A program made the position numbers and the translations under genes. The notes beneath the pieces were generated by a model. It saw only the letters and a list, made by a program, of their open reading frames with translations, was not told where the DNA came from and made no database searches. A stretch of 36,662 bases of DNA from the NCBI GenBank assembly GCA_025774805.1, contig JALGZR010000026.1, positions 1 through 36,662 of the forward strand. The letters run 5' to 3'. Source of the DNA: a bacterium (GTDB lineage Bacteria; ARS69). Shown in pieces: positions 22,944 to 31,987 of the stretch. Positions within the stretch are counted from its first letter, which is position 1; every line of letters begins with the position of its first letter.

Positions 22944-24829
22944 GATTCAGAACCGCAATTCATGTGGGAATCCTCCTCGCGTCGATTGCCGTGGTCTCTT
23001 CCGCCTCGGCCCAGGCGGCTCGCGAGGACGTTGTTTGGGCACGCAATGCGTCGGGCCCGATCACGCTCGACGGCGTGCTGAACGAGTCATCGTGGGCTCA
23101 GGCCGAGCAGGTGGTCATCGTCTACGGTGAGAATGCCGGCGATCCGGGGAGCGGCTGGAAGATCGAAGGCGGTACCGCGAACCCGGACGATCCCGTCACC
23201 GCGACGCTGAGCTTCCTCGTCGAGGGGAACCAGCTCTATCTTGGGGCCGACGTGCAGGACGCGTCGGTCGGTGGTTCGGACGTCTTCAATCGTCACGACG
23301 GCTTTCTGATGTCGATGAAGGACCACGGACTGGGCGTCTATCCCGCGCCGATCGCCGAGTATCTATATTCTTGGTGGTATCCCGAGGGGCCGATTCCGCT
23401 GCCTCCGGGATACCCGCCGGGATTCATCGGGAGCTGGGCGACCTTTCCTCCGGGGACTCCCAGGGACTCCACGCAGATCGCGAACTGGGACGCGGTCACC
23501 GTCGTGCACGGTCTCGCGAACGCCGACTCGGTCGCCGACACCGGGTACACGTTCGAGATGCGGTTCAACCTCACGGCCATGGGATACGACGTGACCCAGC
23601 CGGGCGGTGACATCATCGAGTGGGGCGTCTCGATCTACGACTGTGATTGGCTCTGGCCGCTGATGGGCAACGTGAGCTTCAAGCGGGTGTGGTGGCAGTC
23701 GCCGTGGGGCAACGCGATCTGGTACCACCAGGTGCAGATCCACGCTCGCCCCGACGTCACGGTGTCCTCCGGGCCGGCTCCGACCGTTGCCCCCGATCTG
23801 ACGATCACCGAGACGGCGGCCGCGGCACCGGTCATCGATGGTCAGCTCTCGGACGGGATCTGGACCGACCCGAACACCTACTCGTTCGACATCCGCTGGG
23901 ATGACGCTGCGCTGCGACAGACGTATCCGTCGGTCGGGCCGTATCGGTCCGGCCAATTCCAGCCCACGGTCGCGGGAGGAACCGCGCTCGTTCTCGATCC
24001 GGCCGACGCGACGGTCAAAATGGCCTTCCGAGGCGACATTCTCTACATGGGGTTCGACGTCAACGATCAGGTGGTCCAGTACCATCCGGATTTCGATCGC
24101 TGGGACGGATTTCTCCTCCTCATGAACGAGCGGGGGGTGCGGGGTCCGGACCACCAAATCCTCGGTCGCCGTCTCGGATTCCAGGTCGCCTCCGACGGCA
24201 GTGCGCTGGCCCAGGACTACCTCACGACGCTGGTTGCCGCGAACGACGCCGAGATTGCCCTGGCCCTCAAGCCGGGCACGACCGTCGACACGCTCGGCAC
24301 GCAGGCGGACGCCGGCTACACGGCAGAGCTCGCCATCGACCTGAAGGGAATGGGCTATCCGCCGGGCCTATCGGCCGGGACGCTCTATCTCGGCGTGAAT
24401 CATCTCGACGGCGACTCGTTCATCCCGACCACCGACAGCTACGGAACGCGTACCTGGTGGTTCCGGGAGTACGAAGGGGATTGCTGCCCGGCGTGGATCT
24501 ACCTGAATGCCGGCAACACGGGAGTGGAGGAGATCGCAGGCGCGGCCGCGCAGTACGGTCTCGTGAGGACGATCGGCAACCCGTCCGCCGAACCGAGAAT
24601 CCGCTTCTCGCTTCCGGCCGACAACCGCGTCTCTCTCGAGATCTTCGACGTAGCCGGTCGCCTCGTGGAGAGCCGAGAGCTCGGCATCCAGCCGGCCGGC
24701 GTGCGCCAGGTCGATTTCGGCGGCTCGAACAAGCCCGCCGGCGTGTACATGTATCGTCTCAAGCTGGTCGATCCCGAGACGGGGACGCTTCGTTCGGCGC
24801 TCCACGGGAAGGCCGTCTTGATCAAGTGA
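22940..24829 (+). CDS. Secreted protein with two CBM9-like domains and C-terminal sorting domain
   Basis: This 629-residue protein has a signal peptide (MRFRTAIHVGILLASIAVVSSASA). Two CBM9/DOMON-like domains follow, each opening with the signature IDG-L-ESSW: ITLDGVLNESSWAQAE in the first (residues about 29-267) and VIDGQLSDGIWTDPNTYS in the second (about 286-523), with YLGADVQD and YMGFDVND as matching strands. The tail (about 537-629; NPSAEPRIRFSLP, VSLEIFDVAGRLVESRELG, PAGVYMYRLKL) is a FlgD-like/T9SS type A sorting domain, so it is probably displayed on the cell surface. It may bind glucan and hand it to the TonB-dependent receptor encoded next. ATG 22940 overlaps the lacI stop and follows AGAAGGAG at 9 bases. 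Confidence 0.85.
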   Translation: MRFRTAIHVGILLASIAVVSSASAQAAREDVVWARNASGPITLDGVLNESSWAQAEQVVIVYGENAGDPGSGWKIEGGTANPDDPVTATLSFLVEGNQLYLGADVQDASVGGSDVFNRHDGFLMSMKDHGLGVYPAPIAEYLYSWWYPEGPIPLPPGYPPGFIGSWATFPPGTPRDSTQIANWDAVTVVHGLANADSVADTGYTFEMRFNLTAMGYDVTQPGGDIIEWGVSIYDCDWLWPLMGNVSFKRVWWQSPWGNAIWYHQVQIHARPDVTVSSGPAPTVAPDLTITETAAAAPVIDGQLSDGIWTDPNTYSFDIRWDDAALRQTYPSVGPYRSGQFQPTVAGGTALVLDPADATVKMAFRGDILYMGFDVNDQVVQYHPDFDRWDGFLLLMNERGVRGPDHQILGRRLGFQVASDGSALAQDYLTTLVAANDAEIALALKPGTTVDTLGTQADAGYTAELAIDLKGMGYPPGLSAGTLYLGVNHLDGDSFIPTTDSYGTRTWWFREYEGDCCPAWIYLNAGNTGVEEIAGAAAQYGLVRTIGNPSAEPRIRFSLPADNRVSLEIFDVAGRLVESRELGIQPAGVRQVDFGGSNKPAGVYMYRLKLVDPETGTLRSALHGKAVLIK

Positions 24830-24920
24830 CCGTTCGGTGCCGGAGACGGTCGGGTCCTGGCGGGCGGCGAGCCGAGCTCTCGCGCCCGCCGTCCCCGGCT
24901 CTCCGGGAGGACGCGTTGTC

Positions 24921-27593
24921 GTGATCCCTCGCCTCGATCCCGGGCGCCTCCCCCGGGGGCGATTCGCCCTCGGGATTCTCGGCCTTCTTCTCGGCTCGGG
25001 GGCGACCGACGTGCTGGCCGGCACGACGGGTCGGATCCTGGGATCGGTGCTGGACTCCGAGGGCAGGCCCATCGTCGCCGCGACCGTCCGGGTGGTCGGA
25101 ACGAGCTTCGGGGCCTACTCGGACGAAGAGGGTCGATTTCACGTGCTCAACGTCCCCTCGGGGGTCTACGAGATCGGCGTGAACCGGCTCGGCTACGGGG
25201 CGACCGTCATCCGCGAGGTGCTCGTCTCCGCGGATGAAACGACGAATCTCGAGGTCCGGATGCCCGGGGAGGCCGTCGAGGTCGAGGAGGTCGTCGTCAC
25301 CGCGACGCGACCGCCGGTCGAGATCCGCCGCACGAGCTCGAAGGCCACCGTGACCAGCCGGGACATCGAGGCACTCCCCGTGCAGGAGCTCAGCGACATC
25401 GTCGATCTGCAGGCCGGCGTGGTCGACGGGCACTTCCGGGGCGGTCGCATCGGCGAGGTGCAGTACCAGGTCGACGGAGTGAGCGTGAACAACGCGTTCA
25501 ACAACGAGTCGAGCCTGAAGATCGATCGCTCGCTGCTCCAGGAGGTCCAGGTGATCAGCGGGACCTTCGACGCGGAATACGGCCAGGCCATGAGTGGAGT
25601 CGTCAACGCCGTGCTCAAGCAGGGCACGCCGGACTTCCGCTGGGAGGCCGAGGCGTTGGTCGGGGGGTACTTCTACCCGGAGAGCAACGACCGGATCGTG
25701 GACGATCCCATCGATCCCACCGACATCCAGAACTACCAGGTCACGCTGCGGGGGCCTCTCCCGCTGAAGTCCACGTACTTCCTCGTGAACGCCCGGCGGT
25801 CCACGTTCGACGACTACATCACGGCCGAGAGGCGGTTCCGGCCGAGCGACGACGTCGCGCCCGGCACCGCCGACTTCCTTCCGTCCGGAGACGGGGGCGA
25901 GGAGCCTCTTGCGTACAACCGCGAGTGGTCCGGCGCCGCGAAGCTGACGACGACCGCGATCGGCGGTTTGAAGCTCAACTATCAGGCGATATTCAACCGG
26001 AGACGGTCCCGCCCCATGGATGGAGCCTGGGCGTTCCGTTACAACCCGGAGGGACTCTCCAAGCAGCGCGAGTTCTCCGTCGCCCACGGCTTCGACGCGA
26101 CGTGGACGGTCTCCCCGACGACGTACTGGGATCTCAGCGGCCGGCAGAACTACCTGAACTACGAGGATTTCGTCTACGAGTCCGCGTGGGACCCGCGCTA
26201 CGACGAGGCGGGCCCGGCGCTGCCCGACGATCGATACGAGCCCGGCGCCGTCGTGCAGGGCGTCGAGTTCACGCGTTTCCGTCAGGTGACGGACAACCTC
26301 CTCCTCAAGTCCTCCCTCGTCAGCCAGATCACTCCGGAACATCTGGTGAAGGTGGGCGGCGAGCTCAGCATGCCGCACGTCGAGTTCGGGACCCCCGGTC
26401 ACCTCGTCTACACGCAGGTCGGCCAGCAGGCGATCCTCAACCGGTACGTCGACCGGCCACCGGATTACCCCGGAGTCCGGGACTACGAACCGGTCCTCGG
26501 GGCCGCCTTCCTCCAGGATCAGATGGAGTGGCCCGATCTCATCGTCCGGGCCGGGCTGCGGCTCGAGTACTTCAACGCGAAGGCATACCTCCCGAGCGAT
26601 CTGTCGAACCCGGCGAACACGATCGCGGGGGCCCCCGAGTCCCACCCCGTCGCGGTCCCGCGCAAGGCCTATCTCTCGCCCCGGCTCGGCGTCTCGTACC
26701 CGATCGAGGACTACGCCGCGATCCACTTCTCTTACGGTCACTTTCGCCAGTTCCCGGCCCTGACCGACATGTACTCGAAAGCCGACTACAGCGAACTGGC
26801 GACCCTCCAGGCGGGTGTCGACCCGGGCATCTTCGGCAATCCGGATCTCGAGCCCGAGCTGACCGTCCAGTACGAGATCGGTTTCACCCATGCGCTCGAC
26901 GAAAACCTCGGGTACGACGTGACGATATTCTACAAGGACATCCGGGATCTCCTCGGCATCGAGTACATCCCCACGTACAACGACGCCCGGTATCCGCGGT
27001 TCACGAACACCGACTTCGGCGACGTCCTCGGAACCACGTTCTCCCTGGAGCATCGAGAATTGGGGCCGCTCCGGCTCGCTCTCGACTACTCCTGGCAGCG
27101 CGGGATCGGGAACGCGAGCGATCCGGAGGAGACCTACAATCGGGAGGAGGCCGGGGAGGACGCCCGCCCCCGCCTCGTTCCGTTCGACTGGGACCAGCGA
27201 CACACGTTCAACGCGACGGTGTCGTGGAATCGCCCGGGCGCGTCGATCAGCTCCGTGATCCGGCTCGGCAGCGGGAGACCCTTCACCCCGGTCCTCGACT
27301 CGGGCTTCGGCAACGGCCTCGAAAAGAACGCAGATCGCAAGCCCTACGGGATGCTCGTGGATCTCCGGGGGCATCAAGACGTTCGGATCGGCGGCCGCGG
27401 CGTCCAGTTCTTCGCTCGGGTGTTCAACGTCTTCGACACCCGCTACTTCGGCGACCACGTCTTCGCGAGCACCGGAACGACGGAGTACTCACGCTTCCCG
27501 TTCGCGGACCGCATCACGCTCGCGGATCCGACGAGGTTCAAACCGCCCCGCAAGGTCGAGATCGGAATCCGTCTGGATTCGGAGGTCTGGTAG
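24921..27593 (+). CDS. TonB-dependent outer-membrane receptor
   Basis: This 890-residue receptor has a signal peptide, then a carboxypeptidase-regulatory-like domain (residues about 35-115: GRILGSVLDSEGRPIVAATVRVVGTS, YSDEEGRFHVLNVPSGVYEIGV). A TonB-box-like VEEVVVTATR (about 118-128) comes next, followed by a plug with LSDIVDLQAGVV and VISGTFDAEYGQAMSGVVNAV. The 22-strand barrel has FQDQMEWPDLIVRAGLRLEYF-like strands and ends in a terminal Trp. This is the SusC-like group that imports oligosaccharides using TonB. I chose GTG 24921 because GGGAGG lies 10 bases before it and it exposes a signal; GTG 24837 is the longer alternative. No SusD is next to it: the neighbours are the CBM9-like protein and a large FN3 protein. 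Its substrate is probably a glucan oligomer (inference). Confidence 0.92.
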   Translation: MIPRLDPGRLPRGRFALGILGLLLGSGATDVLAGTTGRILGSVLDSEGRPIVAATVRVVGTSFGAYSDEEGRFHVLNVPSGVYEIGVNRLGYGATVIREVLVSADETTNLEVRMPGEAVEVEEVVVTATRPPVEIRRTSSKATVTSRDIEALPVQELSDIVDLQAGVVDGHFRGGRIGEVQYQVDGVSVNNAFNNESSLKIDRSLLQEVQVISGTFDAEYGQAMSGVVNAVLKQGTPDFRWEAEALVGGYFYPESNDRIVDDPIDPTDIQNYQVTLRGPLPLKSTYFLVNARRSTFDDYITAERRFRPSDDVAPGTADFLPSGDGGEEPLAYNREWSGAAKLTTTAIGGLKLNYQAIFNRRRSRPMDGAWAFRYNPEGLSKQREFSVAHGFDATWTVSPTTYWDLSGRQNYLNYEDFVYESAWDPRYDEAGPALPDDRYEPGAVVQGVEFTRFRQVTDNLLLKSSLVSQITPEHLVKVGGELSMPHVEFGTPGHLVYTQVGQQAILNRYVDRPPDYPGVRDYEPVLGAAFLQDQMEWPDLIVRAGLRLEYFNAKAYLPSDLSNPANTIAGAPESHPVAVPRKAYLSPRLGVSYPIEDYAAIHFSYGHFRQFPALTDMYSKADYSELATLQAGVDPGIFGNPDLEPELTVQYEIGFTHALDENLGYDVTIFYKDIRDLLGIEYIPTYNDARYPRFTNTDFGDVLGTTFSLEHRELGPLRLALDYSWQRGIGNASDPEETYNREEAGEDARPRLVPFDWDQRHTFNATVSWNRPGASISSVIRLGSGRPFTPVLDSGFGNGLEKNADRKPYGMLVDLRGHQDVRIGGRGVQFFARVFNVFDTRYFGDHVFASTGTTEYSRFPFADRITLADPTRFKPPRKVEIGIRLDSEVW

Positions 27594-27596
27594 GCG

Positions 27597-30500
27597 ATGG
27601 AGCATCGACAGGGAGCCGGGAACGTCGGATCGGGACGGCGGGAGCACGCGGTCGCCGGATCGTGGCTCGCGGTCGCACTCGGCGTCGCACTGTCGGTCGG
27701 CCCTTCGGGACCCGGACGGGCCGACGTGATCACGCCGGTTCCAAAGGACGAGCGCGGGACGCTCGACGCCGAGCGTTCGGGGTTCCACGACGCGAACAAC
27801 ATGCGCACCGTCTTCTGGAACTACGGAATGGTCGGCGACTATCCATCCGATCCCGGCAACGTCGATCTCAGTATCTTCCACTCCGTGGAGGTTCCGAGGG
27901 GCAGCGGGATGAACTACAGCGACGGGGTCACGCCGTTCGTCCTCGCCGAGATCACCCTGGCGGACGGCTCGACCGCCCACATCATGGAGACCGGATTCCG
28001 CGAACGGCAGGGCGTCAGTCCGTTCTTCGACCGCGTCATGCGTTTCGAGCCCCGGCCGGGGTACTTCCAGCCCGACCCGGGAATCAACGCGGGTCGGTCT
28101 CCCGCGCTCAGCAACGATCCCCGGACGTGGCCCGCGTCCTGGCCCGATCGTCTCGACGATCCGGACGATCCGGGGTGGCCGGCATCCTGGAACGGGTACT
28201 TCGGGAAGGCGATCGTCGCGGATCAGGAGAGCTACATGGTTCTCGACGATGACTTCTACGATGCATGGGACTTTCGTCCCGATTCCCGCGACACGACGCG
28301 CCGGGGGCTGGGGCTCCGAATCGAGGTGCGCGGCTTCCAGTGGGCGAACCCCCAGGCGCGCAATGTCATCTTCTGGCATTACGATATCACGAACGAGGGC
28401 ACCACCGACTACGACGACAACATCATATTCGGCCTGTACATGGACTCGGGGGTCGGGGGATCGGCCCTGTCGTGCGACGGGATCTTCGAGTCGGATGACG
28501 ACAACGCATTCTTCAATCGCTCGTTCGACGAGAACGTCATCAATCTCGTGTACACGTGGGATCGCTTCGGCCACGGGCGCGATCTCTCCGGACCGTGCGG
28601 GACGACCGGCTATCTCGGGTATGCGTACCTCGAGACGCCCGGCAACTCCTTCGACGCGGTCGACAACGACGAGGACGGGATCACGGACGAGTTACGGGAT
28701 GGCGGACCGGGGCAGCACGTCGTGGGGCTGACGGAGATTGACGCCTACCTCGGCGCGAACTACGACGTCCCGCGGTTCGAGGCCACGTACGGGCCCCTCG
28801 CCGATCGGCCGGCCTACCGGAACGAATCCTGGTGGACGGGGGACGAGGACATGGACTGGGTCCCCGAGCTCCACGACACCGGTGCCGACGGGGTCTTCGA
28901 GACGGGAGACACGGGGGAAAACGACGGCGCGCCCACCGAGGGCGAGCCGAACTTCGACGGTACGGACCTGAACGAGTCGGATCAGATCGGGCTCACGGGA
29001 TTCAAGATCAACCGGATCCGGCCGGGTCAGGGCAATCCCGACCAAGAGACCGATGCCATCGTCTTCTTCACGAACAACGACGAGTGGCCCCGGCGCCTCT
29101 ACGAGCAGTTCTCGGACCCCGACTCCTCGGTCCGGTTCGGGGAGCCGATCGCATCGAACTACAACATCGGATTCCTCTTCGCATCCGGCCCGTTCCGGCT
29201 GGAAGCCGGGCAGACCGAGCGCTTCAGCCTGGCCCTCGCCTTCGGGGCGGATCTCAGCGAGCTGCGGCGAACGGTCCAGACCGTCCAGCAGATCTACGAC
29301 TCGAACTACCGGTTCGCGACGCCGCCGAAGCCTCCCACCGTCACGGCCGAGACGGGAGACGGTTTCGTACGTCTCTCCTGGAACGACGTCGCCGAGCGGA
29401 GCGCCGATCCGGTCACGGGAGAGTTCGATTTCGAGGGATATCGCATCTACCGATCGACCGATCCCACGTTCCTCGACCCGCAGGTGATCACGACGGGAAC
29501 CGGATCGGGACCCATCGGCAACGGGCGGCCGATCGCCCAGTTCGATCTCATCAACGGGCGGCAGGGGTTCTCTGAGCAAACGGTCGAAGGAGTCTCCTAC
29601 TACCTGGGCACCGACAGCGGAATCACCCACACCTGGACCGACTACGGCGTAACGAACGGTCAGCGCTATTACTACGGGGTCACCGCGTACGATCGGGGAA
29701 CGGAAACCGTTTCGGGGGCCCCCGCCTTCTATCCTTCCGAGAACTCCGTCAGCGTCTCGGTCACTCCCCGCGGCGGTACGATTCTGCCGACGAACGTGGT
29801 CGAGGTGCGGCCGAATCCGAAGGTGGCGGGATGGCTGCCGGCCGAGGCCGGCGAGGTAAACCAGACGGCGGGGCGGGGTGTCGGAACCGTCGCCGTCGCC
29901 GTCGTGAACTCCGGGCTCATCCCCGACGGCCACGTGTTCGAGATCACGTTCGCCTCCCCCTCCCCCGACAGCTTCCGGGCGTGGACCTACGCCCTGATCG
30001 ACAGCACGGCCGGGACCGTGCTCTTCGAGACGGGCAACGACCTCGACGGCGCCGGGATCGGGACGACCGGCGGGGGCCTTCTTCCGATCGTCGCGACGGC
30101 GTCCGAGGTGACGATCGACTCGTCCTCGACGGGGATGACTCCGGGATCAACCACGGACGGGCGCTTTCTGTTCACGTACCAGACCGCCCTGCCCATCAAT
30201 CAGCGGCGGCCGGGCTACCCCGATGACGTCTCGATCGTCTTCGCGGATGCCGTCGTCGACACGGGACTGGACATGTTCCCGATCCCCCCGAACCCCGCGA
30301 AGTTCAAGGCCTACGCCCATGCCGACACCGGGGACGTCCCGCTCGACTTCCGATTCCGGGATATCGACGGGGACGGGACACTTACCCGGGGTGACGAGTT
30401 CATCGATCTCGTGACGTACGCCCGGACCGATCCCGTGACGCCGCACGTCACCTGGCGCCTCCAGCTCGACACGGCGGCGGGGCCCGACTCACTCTTGGAC

Positions 30501-30926
30501 TCTCCCGGGGCGGGTGACGTCTACCAGGCGGCCCTCGTCCGACCTCTCTCGCGCGAAGACCGCTTCCGGTTCGTGACGAGCGGGGAGTCGATCGACTCCG
30601 ATGCGGCGCGGCGCGGCTTCACCCCCTACGTCGTGCCGAATCCGTACGTGGCATCCGCGAGCTTCGAGCCGGAGCGGTTCAACATCTCGGGCCGCGGGGA
30701 ACGCCGTCTCGAGTTCCGGGGACTGCCGGCCGCTAGCGTGGTGAGGATCTATACGGTGCGAGGGGAGCTCGTCGAGACCTTGCACCACGACGGCGGGGCC
30801 GAGGGTTGGGTCGAGTGGAACATCCGGACACGGGAGAATCTCGACGTCGCCCCCGGGCTCTATGTCTTCCATGTCGATGCCGGTGCGCTCGGCTCGAAGA
30901 CCGGCAAGTTCGCGATCATCAAGTGA
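27597..30926 (+). CDS. Large secreted surface protein with FN3 domain and sorting domain
   Basis: This 1,109-residue protein begins 3 bases after the receptor stop, with GGAGGT 10 bases before its ATG. It has a signal peptide (AVAGSWLAVALGVALSVGPSGPGRA). An N-terminal half of about 570 residues is of no family I can name. It is rich in Asp, Asn and Trp (SESDDDNAFFNRSF-like, DAVDNDEDGITDEL with EF-hand-like Asp runs that may bind calcium). A fibronectin type III domain spans about 575-723 (FVRLSWNDVAE, FEGYRIYRSTDPTF, YYYGVTAYD). The C-terminal sorting domain (about 1014-1109: PNPYVASASFEP, RLEFRGLPAASVVRIYTVRGELVETL, GLYVFHVDAG) is T9SS-like. Its place after the receptor suggests it takes the role of a surface lipoprotein partner such as SusD. 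This is inference only. Confidence 0.8.
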   Translation: MEHRQGAGNVGSGRREHAVAGSWLAVALGVALSVGPSGPGRADVITPVPKDERGTLDAERSGFHDANNMRTVFWNYGMVGDYPSDPGNVDLSIFHSVEVPRGSGMNYSDGVTPFVLAEITLADGSTAHIMETGFRERQGVSPFFDRVMRFEPRPGYFQPDPGINAGRSPALSNDPRTWPASWPDRLDDPDDPGWPASWNGYFGKAIVADQESYMVLDDDFYDAWDFRPDSRDTTRRGLGLRIEVRGFQWANPQARNVIFWHYDITNEGTTDYDDNIIFGLYMDSGVGGSALSCDGIFESDDDNAFFNRSFDENVINLVYTWDRFGHGRDLSGPCGTTGYLGYAYLETPGNSFDAVDNDEDGITDELRDGGPGQHVVGLTEIDAYLGANYDVPRFEATYGPLADRPAYRNESWWTGDEDMDWVPELHDTGADGVFETGDTGENDGAPTEGEPNFDGTDLNESDQIGLTGFKINRIRPGQGNPDQETDAIVFFTNNDEWPRRLYEQFSDPDSSVRFGEPIASNYNIGFLFASGPFRLEAGQTERFSLALAFGADLSELRRTVQTVQQIYDSNYRFATPPKPPTVTAETGDGFVRLSWNDVAERSADPVTGEFDFEGYRIYRSTDPTFLDPQVITTGTGSGPIGNGRPIAQFDLINGRQGFSEQTVEGVSYYLGTDSGITHTWTDYGVTNGQRYYYGVTAYDRGTETVSGAPAFYPSENSVSVSVTPRGGTILPTNVVEVRPNPKVAGWLPAEAGEVNQTAGRGVGTVAVAVVNSGLIPDGHVFEITFASPSPDSFRAWTYALIDSTAGTVLFETGNDLDGAGIGTTGGGLLPIVATASEVTIDSSSTGMTPGSTTDGRFLFTYQTALPINQRRPGYPDDVSIVFADAVVDTGLDMFPIPPNPAKFKAYAHADTGDVPLDFRFRDIDGDGTLTRGDEFIDLVTYARTDPVTPHVTWRLQLDTAAGPDSLLDSPGAGDVYQAALVRPLSREDRFRFVTSGESIDSDAARRGFTPYVVPNPYVASASFEPERFNISGRGERRLEFRGLPAASVVRIYTVRGELVETLHHDGGAEGWVEWNIRTRENLDVAPGLYVFHVDAGALGSKTGKFAIIK

Positions 30927-30940
30927 GAGCGAGAAGAGAG

Positions 30941-31960
30941 ATGCGACGGCTCATCTTCCTGGCGATTCTCCTGACGGTGGCAGGGCCCCTCGCGACGCGC
31001 CCGGCGGCCGGCCAGAGCAAAGTCGGAACGACGGTCGCGCAGTTTTTGGGGATCGAGCCGAGCGCGCGCAATGCGGGTATGGGAAACGCCGGCGTCGCGT
31101 TACCGGAAGGGATCGAAGCCGTCTACTTCAACGTCGGGGCGATCGGGACCATCGATCGACCGACGGTCCAGTTGACCCACAGCGAGTGGTTCGCGGGGAT
31201 CGATTTCGACTACGCGGCGGGGGCCCTGCCCATCGGTCGATGGGGGACCCTCTTCGCGAGCCTCACCGCGTTGAACTCGGGGGATATCCTGGTGCGAACC
31301 GTAACCCAGCCCGAGGGCACGGGTGAGAGGTACACCGTCGGCGACGTCGCCCTGGGCCTCGGATACGGGCGGCGGATCACCCGGCGGTTCTCGGCCGGCA
31401 TCCGGGCGAACTGGGTGCACCAGAGAATCTGGCACACGACCCTGAACGCGGGCACGATCGACCTGGGCACGGTCTACCGGTTCCGGGAGAACGGTCTCAC
31501 GATCGGGTCGAGCCTCTCGAACGTCGGGACGCGCAGCCGGTTCACCGGGCGGGATCTCGCGATCCAGTACGACGCGGACGCCGACACCTTCGGCGGCAAC
31601 AGCACGCTGCCGGCGGAGCAGTTCACGAACCAGTATCCGATGCCCCTGCTATTCCGGGTGGGAATCAGTTATCCTCTACGGATCAGGGGCGATGCCGAGA
31701 TGCTATTTCTGCTCGATGCGCTCCACCCGAATGACAACTCGGAGAGCATCGATGTGGGCCTGGAGTGCAGCCTGCGGCGCCGGCTCTGTCTGCGCGCCGG
31801 CTATCAGAATCTCTTTCAGGACGAATCGGAGGTCGGCTGGACCCTGGGCGTCGGATTGAGGGGCGGCGTCGCGGAGAGGAGCTTCCAGGTCGACTACGGA
31901 TGGGGGAGCCATGACCACCTGGACGAGACCCATCGCCTGACGCTCGTCTTGGAGCTTTGA
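30941..31960 (+). CDS. PorV/PorQ-family outer-membrane beta-barrel protein
   Basis: This 339-residue protein starts at ATG 30941 with an AGAAGAGAG ribosome site. A signal peptide (MRRLIFLAILLTVAGPLATRPAAG) precedes the PorV-type opening: FLGIEPSARNAGMGNAGVALPEGIEAVYFNVGAI. Alternating beta-strands follow (GLSYPLRIRG-like, VGLECSLRRRLCLRAGYQ, FQVDYGWGSHDHLDETHRLTLVLEL). PorV of the type IX secretion system picks up cargo carrying C-terminal sorting domains and hands it to the PorU sortase. PorQ-like relatives have less clear jobs. Here it sits between surface proteins that carry such sorting domains, so a cargo-handling role is likely. No other T9SS gene is in the window. Confidence 0.8.
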   Translation: MRRLIFLAILLTVAGPLATRPAAGQSKVGTTVAQFLGIEPSARNAGMGNAGVALPEGIEAVYFNVGAIGTIDRPTVQLTHSEWFAGIDFDYAAGALPIGRWGTLFASLTALNSGDILVRTVTQPEGTGERYTVGDVALGLGYGRRITRRFSAGIRANWVHQRIWHTTLNAGTIDLGTVYRFRENGLTIGSSLSNVGTRSRFTGRDLAIQYDADADTFGGNSTLPAEQFTNQYPMPLLFRVGISYPLRIRGDAEMLFLLDALHPNDNSESIDVGLECSLRRRLCLRAGYQNLFQDESEVGWTLGVGLRGGVAERSFQVDYGWGSHDHLDETHRLTLVLEL

Positions 31961-31987
31961 TCGAAGGAGTCCAGAGGGAGTGACAAC

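Noticed and set aside
29701-29715. GGAAACCGTTTC inside the FN3 protein gene, similar to the LacI operators
   Set aside because: It lies 2.1 kb into a gene in mid-operon, is only a short odd-length palindrome, and probably reflects codon content.
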